This document shows, piece after piece, positions 45,861 to 55,356 of a DNA stretch of 64,000 nucleotides. How positions within the stretch are numbered: position 1 is the first letter of the stretch; each line of letters starts with the position of its first letter. A program made the position numbers and the translations under genes. Origin of the DNA: Pseudovibrio ascidiaceicola (lineage in GTDB: Bacteria > Pseudomonadota > Alphaproteobacteria > Rhizobiales > Stappiaceae). The notes below the pieces were generated by a model. The model was not told where the DNA came from, did no database searches, and saw only the letters and a program-made list of their open reading frames with translations. Location: the NCBI RefSeq assembly GCF_900114245.1, contig NZ_FOSK01000010.1:1-64000 (forward strand). Reading direction: 5' to 3'.

Positions 45861-47008
45861 TGTTGGAGACGGGAGGAGACACTCTGACGGAAGCTAATGC
45901 TGGTTTGGGCGAAGGTGTGCCGGGACAGGCCGTTTTGGATTCCCTGCCGCACCCAGTTGTGGTGGTTGGAGGCGACGATAAAATCACTGGCGCCAACAGT
46001 GCTGCGGAAGATTTTTTCCATGCTAGTTTGTCGATGCTGAAGCGCCGTGAGGTGTCGTGGTTCGTGCCGTTTGGTAGTCCGCTGCTGGGTTTGATTACGC
46101 AGGTTCGTGAGCGTGGTGGTGCGGTCAATGAGTATAAGGTGGACATTGGCACGCCGCGCATTGGGCAGGAAAAACTGGTTGATATTCATGCGTCTCCTTT
46201 AAGTGAGGCTCCGGGCAGTGTTGTGCTGTTGTTTCAGGAGCGCACCATGGCGGAGAAGCTGGATAAGCAGCTGACCAGCCGCGGTGCAGCGCGTACAGTG
46301 ACCGGCCTTGCAGCGATGTTGGCCCATGAGATCAAAAATCCGCTCTCAGGTATTCGCGGTGCAGCTCAGCTGCTGGAACAATCAGCCAGTGAGGATGATC
46401 GCACGCTGACCCGTCTCATCATGGAGGAGACGGACCGGATCGTGAAGCTGGTGGACCGGATGGAGGTGTTTTCCGATGAGCGCCCGATTGACCGTGAGCC
46501 GGTGAACATTCACGTGGTGCTTGATCATGTGAAGCGTGTTGCAGAAAATGGCTTTGCCTCCAAGGTGAAGATTGTCGAAGATTACGACCCCTCCTTGCCC
46601 CCGGTTTATGCCAATCGGGACCAGCTGGTGCAGATCTTTATCAACCTGATCAAGAACGCGAGCGAAGCGCTGAGCGGCGTGAATGAGCCGGAGATTGTTG
46701 TCTCCACGGCCTTCCGTCCCGGTGTGCGTTTGTCTGTGCCTGGCGTTCAAGAGCGTGTGAGCCTACCGCTTGAGTTTTGTGTGCGCGACAACGGCTATGG
46801 GGTGCCGGAAGATCTGCGGCCGCATCTGTTTGATCCGTTTATTACGACAAAGACGAATGGCTCTGGTCTTGGACTGGCGCTGGTTGCCAAGATCGTAGGT
46901 GATCATGGCGGTGTGGTGGAGTGTGAGAGTGGCAATCGGGGCACGACCTTCCGTATTCTGATGCCTGCTTTTACCGGGCCTGACGTACATTCTGGAATTG
47001 AGGACTAA
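45860..47008 (+). CDS. ntrB: nitrogen regulation sensor kinase NtrB (GlnL)
   Basis: A 382-residue cytoplasmic histidine kinase that phosphorylates or dephosphorylates NtrC under PII control. It has a PAS domain (about 25-130, [22 protein letters not shown]), the phospho-His in [20 protein letters not shown], and the ATPase motifs [22 protein letters not shown] and [11 protein letters not shown]. It has no membrane segment. It is translationally coupled to dusB and sits 4 nt before ntrC. Confidence 0.95.
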   Translation: MLETGGDTLTEANAGLGEGVPGQAVLDSLPHPVVVVGGDDKITGANSAAEDFFHASLSMLKRREVSWFVPFGSPLLGLITQVRERGGAVNEYKVDIGTPRIGQEKLVDIHASPLSEAPGSVVLLFQERTMAEKLDKQLTSRGAARTVTGLAAMLAHEIKNPLSGIRGAAQLLEQSASEDDRTLTRLIMEETDRIVKLVDRMEVFSDERPIDREPVNIHVVLDHVKRVAENGFASKVKIVEDYDPSLPPVYANRDQLVQIFINLIKNASEALSGVNEPEIVVSTAFRPGVRLSVPGVQERVSLPLEFCVRDNGYGVPEDLRPHLFDPFITTKTNGSGLGLALVAKIVGDHGGVVECESGNRGTTFRILMPAFTGPDVHSGIED

Positions 47009-47012
47009 GAGT

Positions 47013-48452
47013 ATGCCGAGTGGAACCATTCTTGTTGCTGACGACGATTCTGCGATCCGTACCGTTCTCAATCAGGCTCTGTCCCGCGCGGGGTATACCG
47101 TTCGGTTGACGTCCAACGCGACCACGTTGTGGCGCTGGGTGAGCTCGGGCGAGGGGGATCTGGTGATCTCCGATGTGGTGATGCCGGATGAGAACGCGTT
47201 TGACGTGTTGCCGCGCATCCGCAAGCTGCGTCCGGAGCTGCCTGTGATCATCATGAGTGCGCAAAACACCTTCATGACCGCGATTAAGGCCTCTGAGCAA
47301 GGCGCCTATGAGTATCTGCCCAAGCCGTTTGATCTAAAAGAACTGACCGGCATTGTCGGACGAGCGCTTGCTGAACCTAAGGGGCGGCAGTTTGATATGA
47401 GCGGCGAGGGGAATGACAACATTCCACTTGTGGGCCGCTCTCCTGCCATGCAGGAAATCTACCGCGTGCTTGCTCGTTTGATGCAGACTGATCTGACCGT
47501 GATGATCAATGGTGAGAGCGGGACTGGTAAAGAGGTTGTTGCGCGGGCGCTGCATGATTACGGAAAGCGCCGGAATGGCCCGTTTGTTGCGGTTAACATG
47601 GCGGCGATCCCCAAAGATCTGATTGAATCTGAGCTGTTTGGCCATGAAAAAGGCTCGTTTACCGGGGCTCAAGCGCGTTCTTCTGGCCGGTTTGAGCAGG
47701 CCGATGGCGGTACGCTGTTGCTGGATGAAATCGGTGATATGCCGATGGAAGCACAAACCCGTTTGCTACGTGTTTTGCAGCAGGGTGAGTACACATCAGT
47801 GGGTGGGCGGACGCCGATCCAGACAGATGTGCGGATTATTGCGGCGACCAACAAAGATCTGCGCCAGCTGATCAATCAAGGTCTGTTCCGTGAAGATTTG
47901 TATTTCCGGTTGAATGTAGTGCCGATCCGCCTTCCGCCTTTGCGGGAGCGGACTGAGGATATTCCTGATCTTGTACGTCACTTCTTCTCCATAGCGGAGA
48001 GCGAAGGCTTGCCTGCAAAGCAGATTGAGGTTGCAGCGCTTGATAAGCTGCGCCGTTATCGCTGGCCAGGCAACGTGCGTGAGCTGGAAAACCTTGTGCG
48101 CCGTCTGGCTGCGCTTTACCCGCAGGATGACATTACGGCCAGTTTGATAGATCTGGAACTCTCGCAGCCTTCCGCTGCCGTGAACGACATGGATGCACCG
48201 TCGGTTCAGGATCTTGGTGGGTCTGTGGAGCGGTATCTGGGGGATTACTTTGGCGGGTTTGGTGAAGATTTGCCGCCTCCGGGCCTTTATCACCGCATCC
48301 TGCGTGAGGTGGAGTATCCTTTGATCAGTGCCGTGCTGGCAGCCACGCGCGGTAACCAGATCAAAGCAGCTGAACTTTTAGGTGTGAACCGCAACACGCT
48401 GCGCAAGAAAATTCGTGATCTGGACGTTCAGGTGATCCGAAGTTCCAGATAA
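47013..48452 (+). CDS. ntrC: nitrogen regulator NtrC (sigma-54 activator)
   Basis: A 479-residue response regulator. It comprises a receiver ([14 protein letters not shown], the phospho-Asp in [15 protein letters not shown]), an AAA+ domain with [15 protein letters not shown], the sigma-54-contact loop as EKGSFTGAQ (GAFTGA with A to S), LLDEIGDMP, and a C-terminal Fis-type helix-turn-helix ([21 protein letters not shown]). It is an intact sigma-54 activator. The ATG at 47013 follows ntrB closely. A terminator follows the stop. Confidence 0.96.
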   Translation: MPSGTILVADDDSAIRTVLNQALSRAGYTVRLTSNATTLWRWVSSGEGDLVISDVVMPDENAFDVLPRIRKLRPELPVIIMSAQNTFMTAIKASEQGAYEYLPKPFDLKELTGIVGRALAEPKGRQFDMSGEGNDNIPLVGRSPAMQEIYRVLARLMQTDLTVMINGESGTGKEVVARALHDYGKRRNGPFVAVNMAAIPKDLIESELFGHEKGSFTGAQARSSGRFEQADGGTLLLDEIGDMPMEAQTRLLRVLQQGEYTSVGGRTPIQTDVRIIAATNKDLRQLINQGLFREDLYFRLNVVPIRLPPLRERTEDIPDLVRHFFSIAESEGLPAKQIEVAALDKLRRYRWPGNVRELENLVRRLAALYPQDDITASLIDLELSQPSAAVNDMDAPSVQDLGGSVERYLGDYFGGFGEDLPPPGLYHRILREVEYPLISAVLAATRGNQIKAAELLGVNRNTLRKKIRDLDVQVIRSSR

Positions 48453-48478
48453 TCGATTTTTATCTAACAGAAACTTTC

Positions 48479-48506
48479 AAAATGGCGCGATCTCTTGCGC
48501 CATTTT
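48479..48506 (+). terminator. terminator after ntrC
   Basis: AAAATGGCGC (48479-48488) and GCGCCATTTT (48497-48506) form a perfect 10-bp stem with an 8-nt loop; the T arm acts as the U-tract. It separates dusB-ntrBC from ntrYX. Confidence 0.85.
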
Positions 48507-48532
48507 GCGTTTTGGTGGGGTCTCTGGCTCGA

Positions 48533-48548
48533 TGGATTGCACGTTGCA
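48533..48548 (+). promoter_or_regulatory. possible sigma-54 promoter upstream of ntrYX
   Basis: TGGATTGCACGTTGCA has the GG and GC doublets at the exact -24/-12 spacing and the TTGCA of the -12 element; only the CAC after TGG is not matched. It lies in the 241-base ntrC-ntrY gap, about 145 nt before ntrY. A single match of this degree can occur by chance. Confidence 0.35.
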
Positions 48549-48693
48549 CGCTTATTTTAACATGCGGACACTCCAGTTTTCCCCATCAAGAGTGTGACTA
48601 ATAAAACCCATTGTCGCATTTTGGCAACAATTCGTGCTAATAGTCTGGTTCCAAAACTAATAAAGTTATTACAGGTGCGCAGGTTCGCGTTTC

Positions 48694-50931
48694 ATGATTT
48701 TCAAGTCAAAAGCAGAAGAACATACCCGCAAACTTGATGCGAAAGGCCGCAAGTCTCGCATGTTTGGCCTTTCCGTGGTGTTGCTGGCGCTGTGTTCCAT
48801 CGGGGTGTCCTTTCTGGTGCTGATGGGCGTGACGCCTGTCGTTCCCTCTGAAACGGTTGTTTACATTGCGCTTGGATTTAATGGCGCACTGGTGTTCCTG
48901 CTCATTGGCTTGATTATCTTTGAGCTTGTGAAGCTGTTGCAGGCGCGACGGCGCGGGCGTGCTGCGGCCCGGCTTCATGTGCGCATTGTGACTATGTTCT
49001 CGCTGGTGGCGGCTCTGCCTGCGTTTATTGTTGCTGTGGTGGCTACGATTACGCTGGATCAGGGGCTTGATCGCTGGTTTGAGACAAGAACGCGCAATAT
49101 CATCACCAATGCCCAGTCGGTTGCGGCCGCTTATGTTCAGGAGCATGGAAATTCTCTGCGGTCTACGCTGATTGGTATGGCCAGTGATGTGGATCTGAAC
49201 CGCAATTCTTATTTTTACGATCCCACTCGGTTTGACCGCTTTTTTGAGACCCAGACATGGGTTCGCGGATTGCTGGGGGCATATGTTTTAAAGAATGACG
49301 GCACCGTTGTGATGCGTGTGTTGCGCGATCCGAAGGTGGAGCCGTTGTTGCCGCCGCAAGTGGCTATGAACCAGGCGAAGGACGGGGCTCCTGTGTTGAT
49401 TGCGCCGGGTGTTTCTAACCTTGTGGGCGGTGTGATCAAGCTTTCTGCTTTTGATGATCTTTATCTTTATGTGACCCGTGCGCTTGATCCTCGGGTGGTT
49501 GAATATCAGCGTCTGGCGGAAGCTGGCGTTAATGAATATGCGGAGCTGGAGCAGCGCCGCTTTGGTGTTCAGCTGGCCTTTGCGCTTGTTTATGTGGGCG
49601 TTGCGCTTGTGCTGTTGCTTTCCTCCATCTGGGTTGGTTTCGGGTTTGCCAATCAGCTTGTGCTGCCGATCCGTAACCTTATTGGCGCAGCAGATCAGGT
49701 TTCCAAAGGCAACTATTATGTTGAGGTTGAAGCTGCGAAGGCGAGCGGTGACCTTGAGAGCCTTGGGCGGACCTTTAACAATATGACGGGGCAGTTGCGC
49801 GGGCAGCGGGATGCGCTACTGGCTGCAAATGATCAGATTGACCGTCGTCGCCGCTTCAGTGAAGCGGTGCTGTCTGGCGTGTCTTCCGGTGTTATCGGGA
49901 TTGATGATGAGGGCGATGTGACCATGGTCAACCGCTCTGCAAAACACCTGCTCAGTCAGGCTGAAGAAGAGCTTCTGGAAAAGCCGATCTGCGAGAGTAT
50001 TCCAGAGGTGCAAGAGGTTGTGTCCAAAGCGCTTGAAGAAAGCTCCAGCGGCTCGCAGGTGGCGCAGGTTGCCATTATGCGCAAGGGGCGTGAGCGGACT
50101 GTGAATGTGCGTGTGACGACTGAAGAGGCGACCCGTTCTGAGCATGGTTTTGTGGTGACGCTGGACGATATCACGGACCTTGTGGCTGCCCAGCGTAACT
50201 CGGCCTGGGCGGATGTTGCTCGCCGTATTGCTCATGAGATCAAGAACCCGCTGACACCGATCCAGCTCTCTGCAGAGCGTATCCGCCGCCGCTATGGCAA
50301 GCGTATTGAGGATGATGACCGTAAGGTATTTGACCAGTGCGTAGACACGATTATCCGTCAGGTGGGGGATATTGGCCGCATGGTGGATGAGTTCTCCTCG
50401 TTTGCGCGTATGCCAAAACCAAAGATGGAAGAGGCCGATCTGCGCTCTGTGGTGCGCGAGTCTACCTTTATGGTGTCTGTTGCCAATTCTCAGGTTCATT
50501 TTGAAACCGATGTGCCGGATGAAGCTGTACGGGCAACATTTGACAGTCGTCTGGTTGGGCAGGCTGTTGGTAATGTGATCAAGAATGCGTCGGAAGCTGT
50601 TGAGGCTTATCTGACGAGCGAAGAAATCCCGGAGCAGGGCAATGTTCTGGTGAAACTTTATCGGGAAGGTCCGGTTCTCACGATTGATGTGATCGATAAC
50701 GGGATTGGCCTTCCAACTGAGCACCGCACGCGGCTTTTGGAGCCGTATATGACGACCCGTGAAAAAGGTACCGGCCTTGGGCTCGCGATTGTGCGGAAAA
50801 TTATGGAAGATCATGGGGGTGGAATTGAACTGCTGGATGCGCCATCTGTTGCTGAGGGTGGACATGGTGCCATGGTTCGGCTGACGCTGCGCAGTTTTGA
50901 TGTTCCTTCCTTCACTGAAAATGTAACGTAA
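48694..50931 (+). CDS. ntrY: nitrogen/redox sensor kinase NtrY
   Basis: A 745-residue membrane histidine kinase. There are about four membrane segments (residues about 25-45, 52-75, 92-115 and 290-315) with a periplasmic loop of about 170 residues between the third and fourth, then a HAMP domain, a PAS domain (VLSGVSSGVIGIDDEGDVTMVN), the phospho-His in [21 protein letters not shown], and the ATPase motifs VIKNASEAVE and KGTGLGLAIV. It pairs with NtrX, 18 nt downstream. In Alphaproteobacteria NtrYX affects nitrogen use, respiration and the envelope. Confidence 0.95.
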   Translation: MIFKSKAEEHTRKLDAKGRKSRMFGLSVVLLALCSIGVSFLVLMGVTPVVPSETVVYIALGFNGALVFLLIGLIIFELVKLLQARRRGRAAARLHVRIVTMFSLVAALPAFIVAVVATITLDQGLDRWFETRTRNIITNAQSVAAAYVQEHGNSLRSTLIGMASDVDLNRNSYFYDPTRFDRFFETQTWVRGLLGAYVLKNDGTVVMRVLRDPKVEPLLPPQVAMNQAKDGAPVLIAPGVSNLVGGVIKLSAFDDLYLYVTRALDPRVVEYQRLAEAGVNEYAELEQRRFGVQLAFALVYVGVALVLLLSSIWVGFGFANQLVLPIRNLIGAADQVSKGNYYVEVEAAKASGDLESLGRTFNNMTGQLRGQRDALLAANDQIDRRRRFSEAVLSGVSSGVIGIDDEGDVTMVNRSAKHLLSQAEEELLEKPICESIPEVQEVVSKALEESSSGSQVAQVAIMRKGRERTVNVRVTTEEATRSEHGFVVTLDDITDLVAAQRNSAWADVARRIAHEIKNPLTPIQLSAERIRRRYGKRIEDDDRKVFDQCVDTIIRQVGDIGRMVDEFSSFARMPKPKMEEADLRSVVRESTFMVSVANSQVHFETDVPDEAVRATFDSRLVGQAVGNVIKNASEAVEAYLTSEEIPEQGNVLVKLYREGPVLTIDVIDNGIGLPTEHRTRLLEPYMTTREKGTGLGLAIVRKIMEDHGGGIELLDAPSVAEGGHGAMVRLTLRSFDVPSFTENVT

Positions 50932-50949
50932 GAATGGTGGTGATAAGCC

Positions 50950-52317
50950 GTGGCAAGTGACATTCTGATTGTTGATGATGAAGCAGATATTCGTGAGCTG
51001 ATCGCCGGAATTTTGGAGGATGACGGCTATAATACCCGCACCGCTGGTAACAGTGATGCAGCGTTGGCTGCGATTGCGGACCGTCGTCCTTCTCTGATTA
51101 TTCTTGATATCTGGCTCATGGGCAGCAAGCTTGACGGGCTTGAAGTGCTTGAGGTGATCAAGAAAGAAAACCCTGATCTGCCTGTTGTGATCATTTCTGG
51201 TCACGGCAACGTGGAGACAGCGGTTTCTGCGATCAAAAAAGGCGCTTACGATTACATTGAGAAGCCGTTTAAGGCTGATAAGCTGGTTCTGATCACCGAG
51301 CGTGCGCTGGAAGCTTCTTCCATGAAGCGCGAGATCAAGGAACTGAAGCAGCGGGCTGGAGACGTTTCCAATCTGGTGGGCAGTTCATCCTCCATCAATA
51401 ACCTACGCATGACGATTGAGCGTATTTGCCTGACCAACAGCCGTGTGATGATCACTGGGCCGTCTGGTTCTGGCAAGGAGACGGTGGCACGAACGATCCA
51501 CGAGGCGTCTCCGCGGGCGAAGTCTCCGTTTGTGGTGCTTTCTGCGGCGAATATCACGCCGGAGCGGATGGAGGAGGAGCTTTTCGGGATTGAAGAGAGC
51601 GAGAGCGCCCCGCGTAAGGTTGGCGCTTTTGAAGAGGCACATGGCGGGACCATCTATCTGGATGAGATTGCTGATATGCCGCTGGAAACGCAGAATAAAA
51701 TCCTGCGGGTGCTGGTAGATCAGACCTTTACCCGTCTGGGTGGGCACAACAAGGTGAAGGTGGATGTGCGCCTTTTGTCTTCCAGTGCCTGCAATCTGGA
51801 AAACCGGATTGCGGAAGGCTTGTTCCGCGAAGACCTTTACCACCGTCTGGCTGTTGTGCCGCTGCGGGTGCCTGCGCTTGAGGAGCGCCGTGAGGATATT
51901 CCGCAGTTGATACATTTCTTCATGAAGCAGATTTCCAACTCAACTGGTCTGCCAATGCGCCGGATTGGTGAGGATGCGATGGCTGTGCTGCAAACGCATG
52001 ATTGGCCGGGTAACCTGCGCCAGCTGCGTAACAATGTTGAACGCCTGATGATCCTGACTAGAGCGGATTCAGATGCTGTGATTACTGCGGACCTTCTGCC
52101 TGCTGAGGTGGCATCTACTGTGCCGAGTATGCCGGGGTCTTCTGGTGGCGAAGAGCTGATGTCCTTGCCACTTCGTGAAGCGCGCGAACAGTTTGAACGC
52201 GAATATTTGCAAGCACAGGTTAAGCGTTTTGGCGGTAATATCTCGCGTACCTCAGAATATATTGGTATGGAACGGTCAGCATTGCACCGAAAGCTCAAGT
52301 CTCTTGGTCTCACCTGA
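50950..52317 (+). CDS. ntrX: response regulator NtrX
   Basis: A 455-residue NtrC-family regulator with a GTG start. The receiver (ILIVDDEADIRELI, phospho-Asp in LIILDIWLMG) is followed by an AAA+ domain with Walker A GPSGSGKETVA and YLDEIADMP, and a Fis-type helix-turn-helix (ISRTSEYIGMERSALHRKLKSL). The sigma-54 loop GAFTGA is missing: the corresponding stretch reads EESESAPRKVGAFEEAHGG. This agrees with alphaproteobacterial NtrX acting without sigma-54. Confidence 0.95.
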   Translation: MASDILIVDDEADIRELIAGILEDDGYNTRTAGNSDAALAAIADRRPSLIILDIWLMGSKLDGLEVLEVIKKENPDLPVVIISGHGNVETAVSAIKKGAYDYIEKPFKADKLVLITERALEASSMKREIKELKQRAGDVSNLVGSSSSINNLRMTIERICLTNSRVMITGPSGSGKETVARTIHEASPRAKSPFVVLSAANITPERMEEELFGIEESESAPRKVGAFEEAHGGTIYLDEIADMPLETQNKILRVLVDQTFTRLGGHNKVKVDVRLLSSSACNLENRIAEGLFREDLYHRLAVVPLRVPALEERREDIPQLIHFFMKQISNSTGLPMRRIGEDAMAVLQTHDWPGNLRQLRNNVERLMILTRADSDAVITADLLPAEVASTVPSMPGSSGGEELMSLPLREAREQFEREYLQAQVKRFGGNISRTSEYIGMERSALHRKLKSLGLT

Positions 52318-52352
52318 TTGGTGAGCTTTGAGGTGGAGCAAAGGACTGAATT

Positions 52353-53729
52353 ATGAAGGTTGTAATTTGTGGCGCCGGGCAGGTTGGGTACGGCATTGCC
52401 GAAAAGCTTGCGGCGGAGCAGAACGACGTTTCTGTGATTGATACCAGCCCGCAGCTGGTTCATGCCATTCGTGATACGCTGGATGTGCGCGGCTTTATTG
52501 GCCATGGCGCGCATCCGGATGTGCTGGCGCAGGCTGGTGCTGATCAGGCTGACATGATTATTGCCGTGACCTTGTATGATGAGATCAACATGGTTGCGTG
52601 TCAGGTGGCGCACTCTTTGTTTAACGTGCCTATCAAGGTGTCGCGTGTGCGTGCGCAAAGCTATTTGCAATCTCATTATCGCAACCTGTTTTCGCGCGAT
52701 AACATGCCGATTGATGTGATCATTTCTCCTGAAATCGAAGTGGGTGAAATGATCCTGCGGCGCTTGTCGTTGCCAGGTGCTATGGAAACCGTGCGGTTTG
52801 CCGACGATAACATGATCATTGTCGGGATCGACTGTGGTGGTGATTGTCCGGTGCTGGATACGCCGCTGCGCCAGTTGACGGAGTTGTTCCCGGATCTGTC
52901 TGCTGTGGTTGTTGGTATCGCGCGTGAAGGCAAGGTCTTTGTTCCGCACAGCTCTGATATGATGCGGGAAGGGGATCTCGTTTACGTTTGTTGTGAACGT
53001 GGTCAGGTGCGCCGTACATTGAGCATCTTTGGGCACGAAGAGCCTGAAGCCAAACGTGTTCTTATCGCTGGTGGCGGTAACATTGGTGCTTATGTTGCTC
53101 GCCGTCTTGAGGAAAAGCAAAGCAGAACCAAAGTAAAAATTATCGAACATTCCCGCGATCGGGCTATTCGCATTGCTGATGAACTGCGCAGAACTGTGGT
53201 GTTGCACGGTAGTGCGTTGGATCAGGTGATGCTGCAGGAAGCGGATGTTGAAGATTCCGATATGATGGTTGCGCTGACCAACGAGGATGAGGTCAATATC
53301 TTGTCTTGCGTGATGGCCAAGAAAATGGGCTGTGAGCGGAACCTCTCGCTGTTGAACAACACCAGCTATCCTGCCTTCGCGCATGCTTTGGGCATTGATG
53401 CCTTTGTGAACCCACGTCAGGTGACGATCTCCAAGATCTTGCAGCATGTACGCCGCGGTCGTATTCGGGCTGTTCATGCGCTGCAAAATGGCGCTGCAGA
53501 AGTGATTGAGGCCGAGGCGCTGGATACTTCGCCGCTTGTTGGGCGTCCGCTGCGTGAGGTCGAGCTTGCGGAAGGTATTCGTATCGGCGGCATTTTGCGT
53601 GATGGGAAAGTGGTGACACCGTGTGGTGACGAGCGCATTCAGGCGCACGACCGCGTCGTGATTTTTGCTATTGCGGACAAAGTGCGTCAGGTGGAACAGA
53701 TGTTCCGCGTGTCACTTGAGTTCTTCTAG
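52353..53729 (+). CDS. trkA: Trk potassium uptake regulator TrkA
   Basis: A 458-residue cytoplasmic NAD-binding protein that gates the TrkH/TrkG potassium channel. It has two RCK_N domains, each with a Rossmann start (VICGAGQVGYGIAEKLA at residue 3; VLIAGGGNIGAYVARRLE at about 235), each followed by an RCK_C domain. It is downstream of ntrX by 35 nt; the ntrYX-trkA order is conserved. A hairpin follows the stop. Confidence 0.95.
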   Translation: MKVVICGAGQVGYGIAEKLAAEQNDVSVIDTSPQLVHAIRDTLDVRGFIGHGAHPDVLAQAGADQADMIIAVTLYDEINMVACQVAHSLFNVPIKVSRVRAQSYLQSHYRNLFSRDNMPIDVIISPEIEVGEMILRRLSLPGAMETVRFADDNMIIVGIDCGGDCPVLDTPLRQLTELFPDLSAVVVGIAREGKVFVPHSSDMMREGDLVYVCCERGQVRRTLSIFGHEEPEAKRVLIAGGGNIGAYVARRLEEKQSRTKVKIIEHSRDRAIRIADELRRTVVLHGSALDQVMLQEADVEDSDMMVALTNEDEVNILSCVMAKKMGCERNLSLLNNTSYPAFAHALGIDAFVNPRQVTISKILQHVRRGRIRAVHALQNGAAEVIEAEALDTSPLVGRPLREVELAEGIRIGGILRDGKVVTPCGDERIQAHDRVVIFAIADKVRQVEQMFRVSLEFF

Positions 53730-53748
53730 AGCTTTTTGATGTCAATTA

Positions 53749-53780
53749 ATTCCGGCGCTTGCATATGAAAGTGCCGGAAT
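53749..53780. terminator. hairpin after trkA (possible terminator)
   Basis: ATTCCGGCGCTT (53749-53760) pairs with AAGTGCCGGAAT (53769-53780) with one G-T pair and an 8-nt loop. There is no T-run on the plus strand. It is one of three hairpins in the 326-base gap 53730-54055; the others are CTGCAAA-G-TTTGCAG (53787-53801) and CTGGTC/GACCAG (53883-53900). No gene is seen there. Confidence 0.5.
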
Positions 53781-54055
53781 ATCAAACTGCAAAGTTTGCA
53801 GCGCACGCGTTCGTGACTGTCCAATAAAGGCTCTGCAGCCTTTGTTTTTCTCTCTCCCTTAAATCTGTGATTTTAAAGATATCTGGTCTTAAACGACCAG
53901 GTGGTGGGTTGGTTTTGTCTTCCCAAAGCGTAAACTCAGGTTTTCTCAGTGATCCCGCTTGGAAAATCTAGTTTTATCTGCTGTTAGCCACTTGATAGTA
54001 TTCAGTAAATGCCCTTAGATATAACCTGTTGAATGATCCTGAACAGGAGAGGCTG

Positions 54056-54934
54056 ATGAGCCGTGTTGCCTACGTAAATGGACAATATGTGCCACATTCT
54101 CATGCAGCCGTGCATGTGGAGGACCGGGGCTACCAGTTCTCTGATGGCGTTTATGAGGTCTGTGAGGTCTGGAGAGGCCAGATCGTTGACATGAGTGCGC
54201 ATCTGGACCGGCTGGATCGGTCACTGAGTGAGTTGCAAATTTCCTCCCCCATGTCCCGAGGGGCCTTGATGCGGGTGATGAAGGAAGTGATTTCGCTCAA
54301 CCGGGTGAAAAACGGTTTGATCTACATGCAGGTTACGCGCGGCGTGGCTTCACGTGATCATTATTTCCCGCCAGCTAACACGCCGCCATCTGTGGTGATG
54401 ACTGCAAAATCGGTGCCGTCACACAAAATGGACCAAATTGCGGCCAAGGGTGTTGGCGTTATTACGGTGGAAGAGAATCGTTGGGATCGGGTCGATATCA
54501 AGACTGTTGGTCTTTTGCCTAATGTCCTTGCTAAACAAAAGGCTAAGGAGTCTGGTGCCCGCGAAGCATGGTTTGTGGATAAAAAAGGCCTTATAACTGA
54601 AGGCGGTTCAACCAATGCTTGGATAATTCTAAAGAACGGCACTTTGGTGACGCGACCTGCTACTCACGGAATCTTAAAAGGAATTACCAGAGCGGGCGTT
54701 CTAAAACTGGCGGAAATGAAAGGATTTTCCGTAGAAGAACGCGGTTTCTCTCTGGAAGAGGCAAAAAGTGCACAAGAGGCATTTTTAACAAGTGCATCGG
54801 GGCTTGTCATGCCAGTCGTGAAAGTAAACGAAACAATTTTAGGTGATGGCAAGCCAGGTCCAATCGTTCAAGACTTAAGAAAATCATTCCATGAAGCGTC
54901 AGAGTTGATTAAACTGACGGTTGCCGGGGGTTAA
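54056..54934 (+). CDS. dat: D-amino-acid aminotransferase (D-alanine transaminase)
   Basis: A 292-residue class IV PLP aminotransferase. It begins YVNGQYVPHSHAAVHVEDRGYQFSDGVYEV, typical of D-amino-acid transaminases, and has the PLP lysine in DIKTVGLLPNVLAKQKAKESGA and the phosphate-binding EGGSTNAWII. It makes D-amino acids for peptidoglycan or scavenges them. The ATG at 54056 follows CAGGAGAGG; the upstream in-frame ATG at 54029 lacks a ribosome site. In many Alphaproteobacteria this gene precedes hfq. Confidence 0.93.
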   Translation: MSRVAYVNGQYVPHSHAAVHVEDRGYQFSDGVYEVCEVWRGQIVDMSAHLDRLDRSLSELQISSPMSRGALMRVMKEVISLNRVKNGLIYMQVTRGVASRDHYFPPANTPPSVVMTAKSVPSHKMDQIAAKGVGVITVEENRWDRVDIKTVGLLPNVLAKQKAKESGAREAWFVDKKGLITEGGSTNAWIILKNGTLVTRPATHGILKGITRAGVLKLAEMKGFSVEERGFSLEEAKSAQEAFLTSASGLVMPVVKVNETILGDGKPGPIVQDLRKSFHEASELIKLTVAGG

Positions 54935-55098
54935 GTGCCTCCGGTGTTTGCTGAAGGGAACTTAGGAAAGACGGCGCACCTTATTAGTGTTGGGGCATCT
55001 CTCTTGTGTTTGTGAGTGTCACTTGGCCGTTTCGAGGATGGGAACAGTAAATGGTGGATGCCGCGGCCGTGTCCACTGAGAACAGGAAAAAAATAGTT

Positions 55099-55356
55099 AT
55101 GGCTGACCGCGCTCAAAATCTTCAAGATACATTTTTAAATCATGTCAGGAAGCAGAAGACGCCACTGACAATCTTTTTGATCAATGGTGTAAAACTGCAA
55201 GGTGTAGTTACTTGGTTCGATAATTTCTGCGTATTATTGCGTCGTGACGGGCACTCCCAGCTCGTTTACAAACACGCTATTTCAACAATCATGCCAAATA
55301 GCCCTATACAGCTGTTCGAACCAGCTGAAGAAGAAGGCGAAAAAGCAGGAGGCTGA
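55099..55356 (+). CDS. hfq: RNA chaperone Hfq
   Basis: An 85-residue Hfq whose Sm1 ([29 protein letters not shown]) and Sm2 ([10 protein letters not shown]) motifs are both intact, with the proximal-face YKHA. It forms hexamers that pair small RNAs with mRNAs. The tail is acidic and short ([11 protein letters not shown]). The ATG at 55099 is chosen on homology; an upstream in-frame ATG (55051) would add 16 unlike residues. The stop overlaps the hflX start. Confidence 0.97.
   Translation: MADRAQNLQDTFLNHVRKQKTPLTIFLINGVKLQGVVTWFDNFCVLLRRDGHSQLVYKHAISTIMPNSPIQLFEPAEEEGEKAGG

Noticed and set aside
49816-51204. Minus-strand frame of 462 codons
   Set aside because: It is antisense to ntrY and ntrX, which are strongly supported; no motif was seen.
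51837-53648. Long minus-strand frame of about 600 codons
   Set aside because: It is antisense to ntrX and trkA, with the same low-complexity His/Asn/Thr composition and no recognisable domain.
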